From NCBI GenBank assembly GCA_008360975.2, contig CM039196.1, positions 6,738,263 to 6,802,262 of the forward strand: a DNA stretch of 64,000 nucleotides. Reading direction: 5' to 3'. The stretch's first letter is position 1. Every line of letters starts with the position of its first letter. The notes beneath the pieces were generated by a model. The model had not been told where the DNA came from. It was given only the letters and a program-made list of their open reading frames with translations, and did not search any database. The translations under genes and the position numbers were made by a program. Source of the DNA: Lichenostomus cassidix. Lineage: Eukaryota; Chordata; Aves; Passeriformes; Meliphagidae. Shown here one piece after another: positions 60,666 to 64,000 of this stretch.

Positions 60666-63600
60666 AATTTGATCAGGAGACGACTTTGACCAAATATTTG
60701 ATGATGAATAGCAAAATATCAGTTTCTGCAATCAATGTCTCAAACTTCAAATGGTTGTGGCAAACAAATATGGTTCTGAGATACAAATCCCATAATCTGA
60801 CATGGAGTACAACCTGCCTGTGTGCTTTCCCTGCTGAAGGAACTGTAAGAAGCTTTTCTTCAGCTCACCAGGCAGGAAAAATCATGTGTTGATAGAAAAG
60901 TTGTGCTACCTAATGCTATGAATCTATAAAGGTGATGAATAGCCCAAATGTTGATGCAGCTGGTGAGAAGAGGCTGTCAGATCATTAAGCACAGCCAGGT
61001 GATTTGTCAGTGTTCAAAGACACAGATTTTCCTATCTTCCACTTCCTCCCTCCGGCTCCTTGCACATGCACACATCCTCCAAAGCCATCTTTCATTACAG
61101 CTTGAAAATCATATTTTATTTTCTCCTCTCCCTACCCACAAATCTGCCAGGCTTGCAGGGATGTTTTTCAGTTCAATCTCTCTCAGAGAGACTGGGTCTG
61201 AGCACAAAGCCTTATTAGCAAGTTTAGGCTAACACACTGCACTGTGGTTATCATCTCCACTGTTTGAAGGAAATTCTTTGCTGCTGCAGTAGCTGAATGC
61301 ATGTGGGCTTTTTTTCTCCTTTCTTGTGGCTGCAGACAATAAGTACGGCTGATGCATGCTTTTTACAGAGCAGCAGATTGATGTTAGATTAATTCTAAAA
61401 CCTATTTTATCAGATTAGTTTGATTAGCTTGGATTTCACATCTGTTTTGTAAGACATACTAAAAATCTCTCTCCGGGTTAAGTTTTGGGAGAAAAAGCAG
61501 TGAATTCGCAAATGTATTCTAACAGAGAAATAAAGCTCCTCCTAAAGAAAAACCCAGAAATGAGAGGCATTAAGGCAACAACAAATGGAAGTAATAAAAG
61601 CACAGATAAGCATGAGGAAAGCTCTGAGACATATCACTGGAGACAAGAGGAACAGACACAAATACAGTGGGAGAAAAGGATCTTCAAAAACACCATACAG
61701 AGCAAGTATTTTTCACACTTGCGCAACTAATTTCTACTGAGAAAATCCACCCCTCCTGCAGGCTAATATTTTGCATATAGTGAACATAACCCTGAACATG
61801 GAGATTTCAACTATAACACAGAAAAGCACATACCTTCATATTCTCAAAGCAAGCAAACTTTTGACTGGCTAGGGAGAGCTGGAGACACAAGAACATCATT
61901 TTTTGGTGTCAACTGACTGCCTTCCTGTAACTCAGCAGGCAGCTCTGCACTGCATTAATCTTACTTTGCAAATGCTCCACAACATGGACTGGCTGGTATT
62001 CAGGACAGTCAGAAAAAACTCAAGTGGAAACTGCTTGTGTTTGCTCAACACTTCATTTTCAGACCACTTGTCATCTTGGTATTAACAATGCCATGGCAGT
62101 TCTACTGTGGAACAAATTCCTTATAAATATGGATTTCCAAAACTGAAATGCTTAGGTAATAAAAACAGTAGAGAGACACAAACTCACAAGTAGGATCATG
62201 TCTAAGACTGGTTGCAAAATGTGACTTGACTGACAACTCTTCTTCACATCTTCATAAATTTCATATATAAGAAATATGCATTTAGACAATACAGCAAATG
62301 ACAAAAGTGACATTAGAAGACTCGAATGCAAGTCACGGAAATGTAAATAAAGTATTTTATTATTGCACTACATTTTCAGGCTGCATAAATAAGTGTACAT
62401 ATATTGGTGACTGTACTAAGCCACTGTGACAACCATGACTTTATTGTGGCAACAAAATGCCAAGAAATCCCAGGAGATTTAGCAATATTTTCTGACACCA
62501 CAATCCTGCAGCTATCTCCACAAGCAATTAAATGAAAATGCTGCACTGCCTCCCGCTACATTCCAGGGAGCTGTATCAGGCAATTCAGCCTGCCTAAGAA
62601 AAACACTGACAATGTACAAGCAGTGACTGACAGCTGCCAATCAGCTCTAACCCACCACAACCTCCTGAAGTGGTTCAGATAGGCTGGCAAGAGAAATACT
62701 ACACTGCATTACCCCTAAGATGTCAAGAATATCTTCCAAACAGGTTAGCCTTCCTGAAAAGGAAACCTATATTCTTCAAAGAGTAAGAAAAATGCAGTTG
62801 TGGAAGATGCCAGGTTGCTTTGCACTTTCTGTGCCAGAGAGAGAAACTGGGCCATGCTGTGGGAAGCATGGCAGCAGCCACCAAGAATACCCACAGGGGA
62901 GATGCTCAGTGGAGTCCAGTCAGGCACTCACTCTGTTGCTATCAACTTCTTGCCTGACTGGAGGAGAGAGAAGCTTGCAGCTGGTTGAGACACACCAATG
63001 CTGGCATAAAAAAAGAGCCCTGGGAAGGGGAGAGGAAGATGTTTCCCAGGGAGTAAAGGCAAATACCCCAGTTAGAACTGACTGCCTTGGATTAAGTGTG
63101 TAAAGGAACAGTAAGTGAAAACAGGGGGAGATACTGGATGTAGAGGAGAGAGCAGCAAGGTGAAAGTACAGAAGACAGAAAGGAAAGCAAGGGTAAAGGA
63201 CGTGGCAGAAAGTGCTGCAAGAAAACAATAGGTCTGTTTTCCACAGTGCTGCAGCAGGGACATACTGGAGCCAGTGAGGGTATTCTTTGCTCCAGCAATG
63301 GCTTCGGGGAAGACAATTTTTCCACCTTCATTCCCTCTAGTGTGATGATGCTCAATCAGGCACAGTAAAAATCTCTGCCTCAGAAGGACTACTGGCAACC
63401 AGCTAAGCTTGTCCTTAGAATAAAGCAGGGAGCTGAACATGGAAAGGCTCAGCATCACACACAACAGGTCACTGAATGCTGCTGAGAAATCTTGTACATC
63501 CTCCAGCTCAAAGCTACCAAGGGTACTTCATAGTAAATTTACAGCATGTCAGTGGTCAAGCCAGAATCATGTAGCCTTTATTTCTTAGAGGTTATTCATA

Positions 63601-64000
63601 CAAAAGATAATGACTAGTTGCAAATTTTAGCCTCTCTTTACTGGGGGAGTTTTCTTGCCTAGTTTTGGCTCCGTGTCCACTATGAGCTGGGCTAAGCTTC
63701 AATAGTTGATAGCTCTGCTTTGTCATTCCAGAGCTGGAATGTGCAGCCTGGATGTGTGTGACAGCCTCTTCCTCAAGTTGCTCAGACAATTCCTGTGTGT
63801 ACCAAAGGACATGCTATGCAGGAATCTGACACACAGGAATTGATTTTAACACATTATTCATGATTATGTCTGTTTTCATCATGCTTTTCGATTACAAGCA
63901 AAATCACTTTCTGAAACTATTAAAGGACCTGGCATCAAATAAAGCAGAGCCTCAATTCCTGCCTGGAGGGTCCATGCTGCAGCATTTGTAGACTCAATCA

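Larger units (their letters stand above)
40870..64000 (-). other. ZDHHC8: ZDHHC8 intron 1 (partial, at least 23.1 kb)
   Basis: Upstream of exon 2 I searched for a minus-strand first exon ending in a phase-2 donor and encoding the conserved LKPAKYIPV-like start. None was found up to 64000, so this is inferred to be intron. No exon of another gene was supported. Recognised content is a MIR-like relic, GA and CA microsatellites, a CpG-enriched patch, a 91-bp tandem duplication and a CR1 fragment. The rest is ordinary A/T-rich sequence with only short open frames. Confidence 0.7.

Noticed and set aside
1..64000. CRISPR arrays, bacterial operons, tRNA or rRNA genes
   Set aside because: None was seen. 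The short tandem repeats are microsatellites, and no cloverleaf or rRNA sequence was recognised.

Overview
The window looks like a chromosomal segment from a bird. It is A/T-rich vertebrate DNA with GT-AG spliced genes, one CpG island and few interspersed repeats. The recognisable repeats are CR1 LINEs with the ATTCTGTGATTCTGTGA-type 3' end, plus decayed MIR-like and CR1-like relics. The CR1 subfamily resemblance suggests Neoaves, perhaps a passerine; that last step is inference. I see no bacterial, plasmid, viral or CRISPR content.

Two protein-coding genes are supported, both on the minus strand. At the left edge is the first exon of PGAM5 (3005-3261), a mitochondrial Ser/Thr/His phosphatase, inside a CpG island; its other exons must lie left of base 1. 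From 20209 to 40869 lie ten of what should be eleven coding exons of ZDHHC8, a DHHC palmitoyltransferase. All splice phases agree, the frame is intact from exon 2 to the stop, and the protein ends in the PDZ ligand EISV. The first coding exon (start Met and the start of TM1) was not found up to 64000, so intron 1 exceeds 23.1 kb.

Layout: 1-3004 PGAM5 intron 1; 3005-3261 PGAM5 exon 1; about 2780-3560 CpG island; 3690-4072 CR1; 4073-20208 intergenic DNA plus the probable ZDHHC8 3' UTR, with microsatellites, an old CR1 and other relics; 20209-40869 ZDHHC8 exons and introns, with a CR1 in intron 4 and MIR-like relics in intron 5; 40870-64000 the partial first intron, with a CpG-enriched patch near 54.45-55.24 kb, a 91-bp tandem duplication near 59.7 kb and a CR1 fragment near 60.5 kb.

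The two genes are neighbours with no evident shared pathway: one acts at mitochondria, the other on Golgi, endosomal or synaptic membranes. I found no convincing new biological system. The points worth a second look are the gene adjacency, a tandem NAGNAG splice acceptor, a long low-complexity linker in PGAM5, a possible retained-intron isoform lacking the PDZ ligand, and several candidate non-coding regulatory patches.
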